Below are positions 1 to 11,922 of a stretch of 64,000 nt of DNA, piece after piece. The notes beneath the pieces are model-generated. The model was not told the DNA's origin. It saw only the letters and a list, made by a program, of their open reading frames with translations, and made no database searches. This DNA is from Symbiodinium natans (Eukaryota; Sar; Dinophyceae; Suessiales; Symbiodiniaceae): the NCBI GenBank assembly GCA_905221605.1, contig CAJNDS010002343.1, positions 297,474 to 361,473 of the forward strand, in the 5' to 3' direction. Position 1 is the first letter of the stretch; each line of letters opens with the position of its first letter. A program made the translations under genes and the position numbers.

Positions 1-1870
1 CTGGGGTCCATATTGGAAGGGAATCCTACTATTTGGGGCATGTGAAGTAGTTGGTCATAATGCAAGAATGGCAACGCCAACGATAAAATGAGACTGAGAC
101 CAGGGAACCTGATGAGGACCAGGACCGGGTGTCAATCCAACCAAAGCACACACGTCCAAACTGCAACCTGGCAACAAAGAAATCGAGCAAGGTGCTCGAG
201 CAAATCCTAGACCTGAGGAGATCCGAGAGCCTCAGCTTGGAAAGGGAAAGGGGCTGGCAGAAGAAAGATTCCTCTCTTGACCCAAGCCTCAACGGGAGTC
301 GTTGTGAACCCTGAACCTAAAGAGTGGCCTGGAAACCCAAAGAGCACCCTACAACTAAAACATGGCCGAGAACGCATTCACAACCAGCGATCTCTGCAAA
401 GATGGCTACACTGAACCCAGAAGCAAATCGGAAGGACCGGTGGGGTACGGATTGAAAAGCTCTCTCAACTCCAGGGCAGCTAAACTGCAAACACCTCGAA
501 CGGGGGCAGTCATGGCGAGTTGCTTCGGGTTCCAGATCGGGCTTGCGGTCGAGAGTCTCGCTTGCGGTTCAGAGTTTAGAGAGGGGGCCTTTGTTCCCCC
601 AAGCAAAACCTTGAAGAGCAAACCGAGCATAACACGTGTTAAGGTTGCAAGTTCGGTGAATGGACATCTACTCGAACCGGACATGCTGAACGGGCGATTT
701 CACCAGGCAGGATTCAATACTTCACTTCTCTAGGCTACTCCGAACGTCTCCGAACCCCACAGACTCTGAAAGCTGCATCCTAACACACTTTTGGCTCACG
801 CCGCGCACGCTTCCGCAGCAGGCAGATTACGGCGGGTTGTGCTTGCTCGAGACAGGAAACTTCAGCTCTGAGAACCTCGGGCACGCATGAGAGGGCTTGA
901 AAGGGTTGTCCACTTGGCTTCAAGCTTAAGAGGTCCTGTAGGGCCTGAGCCAGCCACCAAACCCCAAACTCGAAACCCACCGGGGTCCTGAAGTCCTTGA
1001 GCCCCTGATGTTAAGCTCTTGTCTATGTCTTCACAAAGTTGTCTCTACCCATGTGAAGCGAGTGCCGGTGTTCCATTCGCCTGGCACTTTCCAGAAAAAC
1101 AGCCAAACAGGCCCCAAACCGGCCCAAACCGGAACCCAGCGTCAGCCCGCGCTGAAACTGCACAGACCTGAGGCCGACACCGCTTCTCGATGCTTTCAAA
1201 GGAAGGCACCTCCGTGGCGGGGATGTTCCAACGCTGCAACTCGTAATTTGAAGAAAAGAGACCAAATACTTAGGCCAGCTGCGATGACATGACTTTGCAG
1301 AAAAGCCTAGCACTTCGGGGCTCAGCTTGAAAGCATAGGCATAAACTACCCCAACAACCCCCTGTCAAACCGCACGTACACCCAAGACCAGTCAGACCTT
1401 CTCGATGGCTCCGAATGCCACGACACTGACTCGCGACATGAGGCCTTGGAGGGGTGGGACTGGTGGGAGTACTGGAAGCTCTAGGGCTTAGGGTTCAGAC
1501 TTTCCAGCAGGCTGAATCAGGGGACTGGAAGAAGTTGACGTTGTCAACAAACCGGAAACAACTTGGTATGGTGGCTAAGGCTGCACGCATGACCCTTCAA
1601 GATCCTTCAAGCAGTCGTCGGCATGGGCAGCTTCACATCCCGCGCCAAAACACACCTCTGAAGCTCGCGTGCGCGAAATATGCACAAGACTTAGACAACG
1701 TACAGCTAAAAAGTCAACATCCCCAAAACTTGCAGTAGTATCTAGAGAATATGAATAGGTGAGGTCAGATGTGCTGTGTAAGCAGGAATGCCAAGATCCA
1801 CGCAGACCCGCAAAACTTCGATCAGATCTTCCTCGCGTGCCCACCAATGGGTCACCAACAAGTACATGAT
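1..1870. other. no supported gene
   Basis: Mixed-composition DNA with many short open frames on both strands but none with convincing protein character. A weak minus-strand frame around 783-890 ends in a stop and could be a terminal exon, but I could not find a clear acceptor for it. Otherwise nothing is seen. Confidence 0.5.
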
Positions 1871-1920
1871 GCTGACGGTTTAGGGTTCAGGGTTCAGGGT
1901 TTAGGGTAAAGGGTTTAGTT
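1871..1920 (+). repeat. degenerate telomere-like TTTAGGG tract
   Basis: About 50 nt of G-strand units (GGTTTAGGG, GGTTCAGGG, GGGTAAAGGG), with the G-rich strand on plus. TTTAGGG is the plant/dinoflagellate telomere motif. The units are mutated, so this is an old interstitial tract rather than a chromosome end. Confidence 0.7.
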
Positions 1921-3690
1921 AGGGTACCGCAGCCAGAAGAACCAGCGAGCAACATGCCAAACATCGTGGGCCGTTTGGCCGTGGAAGCGTGACAAGCGGG
2001 AGGCAGGAAGGGCATTTCCGAAACCTTTGTACGGCTGGCCCCCAACCCACCAACAACACATCCTACATAGAGAGATACATATATGTATATGTAGATATGC
2101 GAAACACACACACACACAGAGACACACACCACCCCCAAGCGCCTACTTTTCTTTGATTTCGACCACGTATCTAGAACCAATACAGACTATGCAATACAGA
2201 TTTGCAGTGTCACTTTTGGCACGCAATTCGCGAAAACGATTGAACTAAGAAGGGCCCCTTTCCAGTCTGCAACTTACGTGTACAACTCTCTCGATTCTTA
2301 AGCCCATACTCGTACTGTGCGGAATGCATCGACATATGCGACCTCTAACTTATAGACAACACCACCACAGGGTCTAATAATCATTAAAATCATTTTGCAA
2401 TAAGGGGCTAGTTATACTTTTCGTTGAATTCAGATAACAAATGGCATACAACTTCAAAACATGATCTCATCGATCAAGCGAGTTGAACTTGCCTTTATTA
2501 GTTACATCTCAAGTCTAAACTTGAACGGGCCGGGAAGAATGGAACAGAATGAAGGACAGCTATTGGGACAACAGCAATGCCAAATAATCGTAATGATCAG
2601 GGGCTACGTTTGTTTGTAGTTACGGACGGGCTAAGCAACTCACGCGGGTACACACTCAAGCATCCTTGAATGCTTCACAGTTCTTTAGCTTCGTTGGCAC
2701 GGCTCTGAACTGTGGTGCCGTGCCCCCTGCGTCCGAAATCGGCTTTATGTGGCCACAAAGCATGCTACTGTTTTGTGGCTGTGCATGCCTGTGTACACAC
2801 ACACCCACTCACGATCACCCACGCACACACGCACTCAGGAAGGCAGGTAGGGGAATTGATCGATAGTTCACCATCTTCAAATTCCAAGCTTGGCTTGGGA
2901 GGCAGGGTCCCGGAAATGGCCGGCATTTGGTAGGACTACTGAGGCCGCAGTGTATCCTTTGGGGCTCGCTTGCGGGCTCAACGGGTGGAAGAGACCCACA
3001 CGCTACACGGCATCCTTCTCGATTTCGCCCACCATGCGCGTAAACTCCATGGCAGATCCAACCTTCGGCAGTTCGGAGGGCTCCGAGTCTGGAGAAGTTC
3101 GGAGAAGTTTGGGAGTAGGGTGGCGCAGGGAGCAGCGAAACAAAGAACGTGGAAGCATGTCACCTCGGGCCCAGGGTTGCTCAACTTATTGTTCTAAGCT
3201 TTCATTTACAACGGAGCCAGGCCTTGCCGGACAGAACCATCTGCCGCCCGAGGTCCTCCATCATCACGGCCCGCCTTTTGGGGGACTTGCAATCTTCAAG
3301 CATTTGCGACCCGCCTTCACCTTGATGCAATCCTGAATGCCCCAACTTGATCCCCAGACCCCAGCAGAACAGGAACCCTCTGAGGCCCCTGCATCTCCAG
3401 GTTCATGTGGATACCTGCGTGCTTGTTTTGCGGCTGTGGTTCTTGCTTGCTGGTTTGGGGCGAGCTCACCCTAACATCCTCAATCCACAGACTGCAAACT
3501 TTCGGAGGCCGGCTACACATGCCGAATTGCAAGTGGCATGTTTTCAAACTGTAAAACTCGTCAAGCAGCCCTCGAGGTACCTGGGCCTTCAGTATATATA
3601 ATTCAAGCCCTCAAGCTCGGCGCACTGGATGCCAAAGCATTCTTCGCACGGTCTAGCTCGAGAGGCGTCATCCTCATCACGCCCTGCGCA
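1921..3690. other. no supported gene; simple repeats
   Basis: Contains short CA-rich runs near 2101-2130 and 2797-2832 and an AT-richer patch at about 2280-2480. No open frame here has both protein-like composition and splice sites. Confidence 0.5.
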
Positions 3691-3691
3691 G

Positions 3692-4280
3692 GTCTGTAGA
3701 GAGTATTGTCCCGGCGTTAGATGACAAGCGCATCAACATTGACAAATCTATCCGACTTGTTTTGCGCGCAAATGGCCCGGAATATGTTAGCGCAGAAGTC
3801 ATTGCCACTGGCATAAAACTAAGCAGGGTCCGCAACATTTTCTACGATATCCCATTCGCGGACTTACTTCTTCAGGAAGCTTTTCTGCATCATGGGCAAC
3901 TTATTTGTCTGTGTTTTTCATTCACAACGAAATTTGTTTTTTATATATTCGTTTGTAAAGAATAATATTTTCGCTTGCCAAGGTGAGAGGTATGCGGCCT
4001 CGTTTTCATACAGCCACGCACGATCACAGCAACAAGATCTCGAGTTTGCTTCCGCGGCAGGGGCGATATTGGCTGCCCTTGCTGGAAGATATTTCTCAGT
4101 CGAACGCTTTTCAAGATCAGCTTGGTCTGATGGAATTCAGCAAAGAGGGGCTTTATATCAGCGCTGATGCGATGTTGAACTTGCGTACGAAACTGACTGG
4201 ACAGGAGTCTCACGAAAGCCAAAAGACATTCGAGACTCTGCGCCATTTGGACAATTTCTCTCATAGCTTCTCACAAAATT
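3692..4280 (+). CDS. two probable exons of an unknown gene
   Basis: First exon about 3692-3906: after an acceptor (GCGCAG) the frame reads a mixed charged/hydrophobic sequence including LDDKRINIDKS and RNIFYDIPFADLLLQ; it leaves the frame at a possible GT donor at 3907 and is followed by AT-rich, T-rich intron-like sequence. Second exon about 4030-4280, after an acceptor at 4028-4029, reads LPRQGRYWLPLLEDISQ and KEGLYISADAMLNL. Both look like real protein and start in the same phase (one leading base). No family is recognised. Upstream and downstream exons were not found, and the second exon's donor is unclear. Confidence 0.42.
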
Positions 4281-4293
4281 TCACACACACAGA

Positions 4294-4369
4294 TCATTGT
4301 CCCAGTAAGGCCTCAAACACCCTGGCCAGCACGTCGACGAAGTCTTTGGCACCATCTGGCACAGTCGTC
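4294..4369 (-). CDS. terminal exon of an unknown minus-strand gene
   Basis: A pyrimidine-rich acceptor (CTTACATTTCAG) is followed by 25 codons reading DGAKDFVDVLARVFEALLGQ and then TGA. The peptide is an amphipathic helix typical of a protein C-terminus. The exon begins with one base completing a codon. The product is unknown. It lies just downstream of, and opposite to, the plus-strand exons at 3.7-4.3 kb, so two convergent genes may meet here. Confidence 0.5.
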
Positions 4370-4650
4370 CTGAAATGTAAGCCGGGAACTTCCCCTCATA
4401 GAGCGATTTGTAGTTTCAGAACTTTGCTGCTAGGGCTGCGGCGCGTAGACCGTGAAAAGGCCGCTGTCAATGTACATCACCTCAGTTTCGGGGGGCCAGG
4501 CTGATGGGTTGAGGGTCGGGATGAAGATTGAGGACTTGCGGCGTAGGTTTGCTGCTCAAGGTATAGCCCGCCGCCCGCACGAAGCGGACTTCTTAACGAA
4601 GCCAGAAAAGACTCGGTGACAGCCCCCGTATTCCCATTGATTGGAAAGCT

Positions 4651-4803
4651 TCAGTCGTCGTAGTAGTAGCAGCCGTCCTCGGAGCTGTACTTGCGATAAC
4701 CGTAGCAAGAGCAAGAGCCATAACAATAGTAATTGCCATAATAATCATAATAATAGTAGTCATCGTCGTCGAAGTCGCAGTCGCAGTCGTAGAAATAGTA
4801 CTG
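4651..4803 (-). CDS. Tyr/Asp/Cys-rich C-terminal exon
   Basis: From an AG at 4804-4805 (part of an in-frame TAG) a frame of 50 codons runs to TGA. It holds about 19 Tyr, 12 Asp and 6 Cys, with motifs YDCDCDFDDDDYYYYDYY and YYCYGSCSCYGYRKY. Almost every codon ends in a pyrimidine (TAY, GAY, TGY), so the coding sense depends on a three-base rhythm. Just upstream are short ATTACT repeats. It could be a low-complexity exon encoding a sticky or metal-binding tail, or a degenerate trinucleotide repeat that happens to be open. No family assignment. Confidence 0.38.
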   Translation of the reverse strand, partial: QYYFYDCDCDFDDDDYYYYDYYGNYYCYGSCSCYGYRKYSSEDGCYYYDD

Positions 4804-4809
4804 CTAATC

Positions 4810-6000
4810 GTAAATCCTAATCGTGATCGTAATAGTAATAGTAATTTTCTTCTTCTCTCCGGCAGTCTCCGGCTTCCCTGGCCCCTCCCTCCTTGGGTGG
4901 CGGCCAAAATTGGGTTGACATGCCCTTGCTGTGAAGGTTCGTTGCAGGCCCACACAGAACAACCCTGTCAGAACGAGGCCCTCAAACATCGCAACTTCGA
5001 AGGTCGGAGGCATTGAGGAGTCGCAATCGGAAAGCTGATCCATGCGAATTCTTGGGCCTGGGCCCCTTGCCAGCACAGGGATTCTTCAACAAAAGACGCG
5101 GGAGCATGACTCAACAACCTAGGTTATATGAATATCCTCAAACGGAAGGCGTCCCTGTTTGCATCTTTTTGTTCGGGGGGAGGGTACCTCTCATTGCTGG
5201 GCACCGCACCGTGCTAGCCTGACATGACTCCACCCAGTGATGCCTCGCGGATGTACAGAGGGTGAGGCACACCCGAGAAGGAGTTTGGGTCTTTGGCCTT
5301 CAGGCCCTCACCCGAAGTCCAGCAATGCCTGGTTATGCTTCCCAAACCGAGCCCCGAGTCTTCCCGGGCCATGTTCCTTGTGACTCATGGGAGTCATCGC
5401 GAGGCTCACCAACTCCTTTCCCCGGCCTTTGGCCCAGTTCGACCTTTGATTCGTGGTGAGTTGACGCCCTACTGCCTACTATGACGGCATTGAAGGATAA
5501 GCACAGCCTTGCTCACACCACCACGCACATGGGCTCTCCGTTCACAAGCCGCCTTTCTTCGCGCAGTACACTAAGAGCATGTATGAGTCTGTACGAAATC
5601 AAGAAAGAGCAAAGAAGCAGCAAAGTCCAAGAAGCCGTGAAGCCACACAGGCCAAGAACAGCCGAAGAGCAAAGGCGTCAAGAAACCAATGGCAAACAGG
5701 ACAATCAACCCAAAAAGGCAAGAGACCTGCAATCGGTCACGCGGAAGTTTCGAAGGCAAAGCTCCAAAGTCCAAAAGAGCCACATGGAGCAGAACAGTTT
5801 ATCAACCCTTCAACGACCCTCAGTTGCAAGACTTTCGCTTGTCATAGAAACCTACTGAAAGCATCTCATACACACAAGGGTCCTACGAGAGAGCGCCCAC
5901 CCGATTGGTGCAAAACATCAACGCCCAAACAACGTTTATGGACCATTTGCGCATATTACAACTACCTGCTAGTTCATGGCACCATTCCACGCTCGGGTTG
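4810..6000. other. no supported gene
   Basis: Several open frames of 60-130 codons occur on plus (5481-5858, 5579-6082) but they overlap each other in different frames and read as low-complexity Lys/Arg/Gln text. I do not support them as genes. Confidence 0.45.
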
Positions 6001-6007
6001 TTGTTGC

Positions 6008-6057
6008 CTGTTGAGGATCTCGGTGAAGAAGCGCGTGTGCATGCCCTTTCCTGGCAT
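6008..6057 (-). CDS. short internal exon, unknown gene
   Basis: Acceptor CCCCCAAG, then 50 nt reading MPGKGMHTRFFTEILN, then a GC-type donor (CAACAG|GCAACA). GC donors are common in dinoflagellate introns. The peptide looks real but is too short to classify. No neighbouring exons were linked. Confidence 0.33.
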
Positions 6058-6069
6058 CTTGGGGGTCTC

Positions 6070-7600
6070 GGCGTCGTTTTAGGATTTGGGCTTCAGGCCT
6101 CCAGCTCGTGTTCAATTTCAGCTGCCGCACGGATAGTCCTAGAACTGACTAGCCCTAGGCCACAAACTCCCGAGGTGGCTCTGCATGCCGAAGGGATGGA
6201 CAGATTGCGAAGAAATCCTAAACCCTGGAGTGTCGCGAGCAATAAAACCGACAATCCGGATTCAGCACGGTATTCTGAGGCAAGCCTCAAAGTGATGCTC
6301 ACGCCAACGAATAGAATGCTGGATCTGTTGCTGCTACACTTGCAAAGGGGCTACCAGCATATGGCCCTTCTTAGCCCTGAAACGCCTAAACCCCAAAAAT
6401 GTCTTTACAGTGGAGTCTCAAGCGACAGACCACAATTGAAAAGGAACCTGGGCCGCCAGTGGAGAAGCTGCCACCGCCGCCGAGGAACATCTGCAGCACC
6501 TGCTTGGCGAGTGACTCAATCAACCAGGTCTCAACAACAAGGTACCCATGTTACCCACACATCGAGCTACTTCTTCGTTCACAGGCCTATGAGTTTGTGG
6601 GTAGGGTTGAGGGGTGGTTCTTGTGCCTCTCTGAAGCCTTTGCCGGGTTTAGGGTGTGGTTTGATTTCGGATTTAGGGTTAGGATTTGGGGTTCCGGGGC
6701 CTCTATGAGGCGCTTAGGAGCTAAGATTGCTTTCCGTGGACAAAGATGGAGGGGGAGAGGGGCGGAGGGCAGACGGAGGGGCGGCGGCCGAGGACACAAA
6801 CAGCGGGGTGGCAAGACGGCCCAAAGCATGCCATGTGCTTGCTGGAGGCACCGTGGCAGCTGCCAGCCATTTTCCGTTCCAGCCACCCGGGACCTGCGAA
6901 CAAGCTCAGGACATGGACTAACAGTCAGGAATGGCCGTATCGCTGCCCCGTGCCGTGGCAAACCCATTTTTTCTCCCGATACTTTAATCACTCTGAACCC
7001 CCAGAGCATCGCGAACATCGCCAGTTACTCTTCAGCCAGCGCCGCATGCTCTCACAATCAACCTAGGCTCAATGTGCTGGTGCCTCCCAACCGAAGATGA
7101 GATGGCAAAGCGGGTTTGGCCTCACGTGACGCTTGGCACTTGACAGTTCAGGCTGGACACTCCTGTTTATGGCAAGATGGCTCAGAAGCGGCTAGAACAT
7201 GCTGGGGCTATGAATGGAGCTATGAACGTGCTGACTGCACCTTCGACGTAACCTAAAGCCCCCCACACCTTGTGAAAGCTGAAGCCGCAGACGTTCGTTG
7301 CTGAGGGGCCTACCGGCTCATCCGCAGCTCGCCGCCTGTGTACTTCGCTGGCACCATGTCGCCACCTCGTGGCTTCAGGGGCTTTCGGAGTTTAGAGTTG
7401 GCCAATAGAAAGTGTCCTATGCATGTTAAGAGCTGCTGTTTACAAACCCCAAGGAAACCAAAACAAACATATACAGTGCCAAACAATGCTGGACAACACT
7501 GTCAAGGCTCAAGACAATGCCAAGGCCCCAGCGCGTTGCACCCTCCGGGAGCCCAGCGAAGCTGGAGCCTGGCTGGGGAGTCTCTGGCATTAACTCTTGA
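6070..7600. other. no supported gene; telomere-like fragments
   Basis: Holds degenerate TTTAGGG-derived text near 6640-6700 and long but low-quality plus-strand frames (5905-6708, 6399-7100) rich in Arg and Gly. Nothing firm is seen. Confidence 0.4.
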
Positions 7601-7609
7601 CTCATCTTG

Positions 7610-8110
7610 AGGCGCGACCGTCGTTCGCAGTTCAAAGGCTTGTAAAAAGTGCGATGTGTTATCATAATTTCAACAGGTTTTTGTTTCCATTGATTCTTTG
7701 CGCCTTTCATTGATTCTAAAATAGCATTCGTTATTCGTAAAGATTTCGATTGAAAGACATTAATTCTCTATCTATATCGTCAGATAATTGATTCACTGTC
7801 TTGCTGACTTGTATCCTCATCCTATTTCTTACGTTTGTGGGAAATCTTTCAATGCCATTATATGCTTATAGTTAGCCTTTACTGGCTTCTATCTTACGGT
7901 GGGTCATCAACACTTCATTTCTAGGCTCTGATTTTCTGGTGTCTTGGCCGTTCCTTCATTGAACATTTCAGCTCTTGTTTTCTGGGCTCTTGGCCGTTCA
8001 TCCATTCAACATTTTTCATGCGGCACATGACGCCCTATCAAATCCATTGAAATCGCTCACTTGCTCAGCCCGCTCACCTAACTTTACGTATATGTTTTCA
8101 GGAGCTCTTA
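7610..8110. other. AT-rich island without genes
   Basis: Base composition is clearly more AT-rich than the surroundings. Near 7930-8015 a roughly 50-nt stretch (TTTTCTGG, CTCTTGGCCGTTC, ATTCAACATTT) appears twice in imperfect form. It could be an intron, a UTR or an old insertion; no coding frame is seen. Confidence 0.45.
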
Positions 8111-8469
8111 CGACATCAGAGGAGTACTAGAAGAATGAAGGGGATGCTTGCCCATTCATCTAGGTAAGGGTCAGTCCTTGCTCTGCGAAGCTACGTGCCG
8201 TCCACTTGCAAAGCTCCGCGAAGTCGACATTGACACCAACCTTTTGGGCTCTGAGCTCAGAAGTCTGGTTTGCAAATCTGGGGCTGAGCACTAGCTAAGG
8301 CCAAGCAGGGATCCGGGATGAGGACGGACAAAACAAAAACAGAGGGAGGAGGAGAGAAGCTGCAAAAGCCGGCCTGAACCCCAACCACCACAAAACTCCA
8401 AGCCTATGCTCTGCAATGTGCTGGGCAGCGGGCGACCGTGAGCGTGTCCGGCGTGCACTCCCTGCTTTG

Positions 8470-8632
8470 GATTTAGGGGTTTAGGGTTTAGGGTGTAGGG
8501 TTTAGGGTTTAGGGTTTAGGGTTTAGGGTTTAGGGTTTAGGGTTTAGGGTTTAGGGTTTAGGGTTTAGGAGGGTTTAGGGTTTAGGGTTTAGGGTTGAGT
8601 GTTGAGGGTTTAGGGTTTAGGGGTCTCCAGCT
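8470..8632 (+). repeat. interstitial telomere-like tract (TTTAGGG)n
   Basis: About 20 near-perfect TTTAGGG units with the G-rich strand on plus, with variants at both edges (GTGTAGGG, GTTGAGGG). Among the cleanest tracts in the window. No gene for about 1 kb on either side. Confidence 0.92.
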
Positions 8633-9695
8633 CCAGGTTAGGGACGTTTTGGGATTGCTTTGCTTAAGGGGCGCCACTCATAGCCATATGCAAGAGCCGA
8701 AAGCAAACATCGTGCCACGACAGCGACAGCAAACTAGCACTTCGAGCATCCCTACCCCGTCCGAAAGTGCATCGCCCTTCTACTAAGCAGGCTCGCCTTG
8801 TTTTGCTGCACAATACGACAAGATCAACCCGCTATTTCTCCATGGATGGAAACCTAGGTTCAGGTTGCTGTGGGTAGTAGCAGGACATGATCATGCACCC
8901 CTTTTGCAGCTTCTATATTGATTAAGGAATTAAGCTCAGGGTAAAGGGAGGGCCTCTACCGTATTGCAAGCCGACCCAGTTCTTCGCAAAGTCAAACTGG
9001 TGGTGTTTTTGTTTCTCCCACACATGCGACAGGAAAATCCAAGTTGCTTCTACGACAATCTGAACCTAGGTTTCCATCACAAAAGAATGGATTGAGCTTG
9101 TTGCATGGCGACGCAAGACAAGGCGAATCTGCGTGCCCTCCTCGGAATCTTTGTCTTATGAGAATGCCCAGCAAATATACACTTTGCGGACAGGGTGGGG
9201 ATGCTTCAAGTGATAGCTCGGTAGAATCGCTGCCCTGAGAAGCCTGCTGGCCTGCTATTGTTTGGTGGAATTTTCGGCCTGAGAAGGCTATGTGGTGACT
9301 ACTTTTCGGCGCAACCGCCGGCCGAGAGGCTGCTGATCGCTAAATGGCCACCGTTTTGAGGTGCAATCGCCGGCCTGAGATGCCTGTGGCTATCTTTCGG
9401 CACCATCAACGGCATGAGAGGATTGCCCCTCCTGTCTGTCCAGCGTCCTGTCCTGCTACCTGTCCTCCTCACATTTGTCCTCGTTCCTCTCCCCTGTCAT
9501 GTCCTCCTATCTCGTTGAGTTGTAGTAGAGCGCTGTTGTGTCCGTTGTGTCCATTGTGTCCGGTGATGCTCGCTGTGGGCATAGTTGTCCTTGCAATCTA
9601 ACAACCCCACTGAGGGTGGGGACAACCTCCATATTCAAAACCACTGTACCTGATGGTTCTACACGAGTCATGCATTCGCGTGTGGCTGCAGCATA
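8633..9695. other. no supported gene; degenerate tandem motif
   Basis: At about 9240-9430 a unit of roughly 45-60 nt recurs imperfectly (TTTTCGGC...CCGGCCTGAGA). 9424-9560 is pyrimidine-rich on plus (CCTGTC, GTCCTC motifs). No convincing coding frame. Confidence 0.4.
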
Positions 9696-9699
9696 GGGC

Positions 9700-10513
9700 T
9701 TATGATGCGGCCCCCCACCTTGCGATGAACTCCCGGATGCTGTCTGCAGAGCACTTGTCTAAGTCCTGAAGGTCGGTTAGGGGCTGGATACCGCGTGAGA
9801 GAGATTTGCCCTTTTTGTGTTGCTTAGTGCATTCTACGAAGGCATTATACCCACCCCACCCGCCCCAAGCAGTGCATCCCACACGGCTTGAAGTTTTTTG
9901 GGCTTCCTTACACTGATTGAAGAAGCACATGTCAGTCGAGAGTGGAAGCTTTCCTTCTAGGGATTGAAGAAGAATATGCTCGTCGAGAGTGGAAGCTAGG
10001 GGTAGACCCTGTTCGTTTAACATCGATCCGCAACAGACGTCCGGATTCTGAGAACTAAGATCCGAATACATTTCCATGGGACGAAACCCAAACTGTATGT
10101 GCACGGTGCCCGCGCACGGCAACAAACACCTGACAACAGCTACCTAGCCTCGACCCGAAACCGGTGCCTGAAGCAGGCTCAGCATCAAAACGACCGCGGG
10201 CTACGGGTTGGGGGCCTGATTTTCAGGATTTAGGGAATCTGGGTTGACGGTCACGAGTTGCATGTGCTCGAAACAAAGCCAGTGGACTCCATCAAGAAGA
10301 GTAGGATGCTGGGGATGCTCCGCAGAACCCAGCCGAATGAGGCTGTTGACTGCCAAAAATCCAGGGTTTGGGCTTTCATGACAGAACTTCTGATAGCCCA
10401 TAATCGCCAATACGAGCCCCCCCAAATAACGACTGTTTAGATCGGTGCCACTCTCCTGCTCTGTTGCATAGAGCGGATAGCCCAGGGAGTTGCCCTGGTA
10501 AGCGGCTACCTTC
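9700..10513 (-). CDS. unknown protein, last two exons
   Basis: Exon about 10513-10255 reads protein-like text (GTDLNSRYLGGLVLAIMGYQ; LDGVHWLCFEHMQL), ends at donor CAACTC|GTGACC, and joins across a 162-nt intron (10254-10093, acceptor ACATACAG) to exon 10092-9700. Both sides are in phase 0. The last exon reads MEMYSDLSSQNPDVCCGSML and ends SADSIREFIARWGAAS then stop. A 15-nt motif (TCGAGAGTGGAAGCT) occurs twice in the last exon, giving two LPLS/LPLA-containing stretches. About 216 residues are visible; the 5' part lies further right. No recognised domain. The intron-consistent phases make this one of the better models. Confidence 0.55.
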
Positions 10514-11366
10514 GCCAATCAAGGCAGCATGAGTATGCGAAGGTGCGTTTGCTCCTTCGATGATCCGTATTCGCTATGGTGGAAGGATCTCGCTCAGGTT
10601 GCCACTTTATTCATGCTGCCGCGCAGCGGCAAGACCGAATCCCCCAAGCCCAGTTGCAATGACAAACACGGTCGTGACTATCAATGTGATACTGCCGCAC
10701 ACTTGCATGGTCTGATTCAGTGCTCCAGCTTCAGTGAGCTAGTGGATCAGAGTGGGCTGGAGTGGTGTGTGCGTGTCACGTGTAGAGCGAAGAGATTTTT
10801 TGGGATTTAAGGAAGTTTACTACAGCTTGGGTACAATCGCGAAGGCACAGACCTCCAACGACTAAACGGGTGAGGCCATGGAAGCAACAGTAGCCCCTAA
10901 CGCCTCAAGCTGGAAACTGCATGCCGCGAGGCCGGACACCTCTTGTTACTAATCTACTGGTACCAGGCATGGCCAAGTTGCATGAAGTAGCTCCACCACA
11001 AGGCTCTCTGGCTTGTCCTGTCTGTCTTGAAGTCAACATCTATTCGGAGCTCACGGCTTTGACTTGGGGTGAAAGCTGCTTTGTAGTGAAAGCCATGTTG
11101 CGCCATGTTACTTTGGACCGTGCCCGCGAGAGCCCCGCCCTTCCAAAGCCGATGCAAACGACGTTGGCCTTGGGGTTTCGCCACACCCATCTCAAAGGTA
11201 CCACCTGCCACCCACGCTCCGTCACACCACCCTTTTGGCCTCAATCTCAGATGTCAAGCTGCAGCTACACCTCCGGCTACCCCACCCCAACCAACAAGCT
11301 GCTGTCTGGCTTGCGACAAGCATGGGTGTTGGATGAACCCTCCTCTCTCTGCAGGTGAGCCCGCAC

Positions 11367-11458
11367 CTCTCAAGCAAGCCACTTCTACTTCTGTCCTCCA
11401 ACATTTGCTGCAGCTCCGCAATGTGCTGGTGCGACTCCGCAACCTCATCTGGAAGCAC
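11367..11458 (-). CDS. coiled-coil-like internal exon
   Basis: Acceptor CGCTGTTCAG, then 92 nt reading LPDEVAESHQHIAELQQMLE and ending at a canonical donor GAGAG|GTGCGG (phase 2). The heptad-like spacing suggests a helix or coiled coil. A further candidate exon reading AFTPSQSRELRIDVDFKTDR lies at about 10958-11140 on the same strand, and the two-exon unknown gene at 9.7-10.5 kb follows, so all may belong to one gene. This link is an inference; phases between them were not closed. Confidence 0.45.
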
Positions 11459-11492
11459 CTGAACAGCGGATGAAGCGGCTCGGCTCATCGTT

Positions 11493-11885
11493 GTGGGGGG
11501 TTGGGAGTCCCCAGTCGGTCTGAGTTCAAGGGCTGTCAGAGCATGTCAGAGCGTGATTTGTCCAGCGAGGGTTGAAGCTTCAGCATGTCAGCTGGGTTTG
11601 GAGCCGAACCCAGGACCACTGTGTGGTAGATCAGGACGTATCATGACCCATGTTTTTGAGAGCCACCCATATATCTGCTGCTGCCAGTGCTATTCTTGGA
11701 CTTTGGGATTCTACTCTAGGGATTTAAGGTTTCCAGCTTCGGGCTTAGGGACAAAGGCCTGTAGTTCCCGAATGCGCTCAGAGCAACAGCAAGTGCACCA
11801 GGAGGCTCGGGCTCTGATCCGATCGGAACATGTTTATGCCAGCATGAGCCCCTGGCCAGGGGGCAAAGTACATTGGCCAGCATGA
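11493..11885 (+). other. open frame with 2A-like NPGP motif
   Basis: A 130-codon plus frame contains LGLEPNPGPLCG near 11590-11625. The motif ExNPGP is the core of 2A-like peptides, which also occur in some non-LTR retrotransposon proteins; here the usual Asp-Val/Ile before Glu is replaced by Gly-Leu. The rest of the frame is not protein-like. It may be a relic of a retroelement or chance. Confidence 0.22.
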
Positions 11886-11922
11886 GGGGCCTCGGAGAAT
11901 CCAGAACTCGCTTGAACTCGCC

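Noticed and set aside
786-800. TTTTGGCTCA, similar to the end of the dinoflagellate spliced leader
   Set aside because: Only 10 of 22 nt match and no gene follows; a similar chance match occurs near 29217.
5905-6708. 267-codon plus frame
   Set aside because: Composition is unlike protein in its second half, and it overlaps a minus exon candidate with proper splice sites (6008-6057).
11590-11640. tRNA-like stem around TGGGTTTGGAGCCGAACCCAG
   Set aside because: The stem is seven pairs with a loop unlike a T arm, and no A box or anticodon arm is present. No tRNA or rRNA gene was found in the window.
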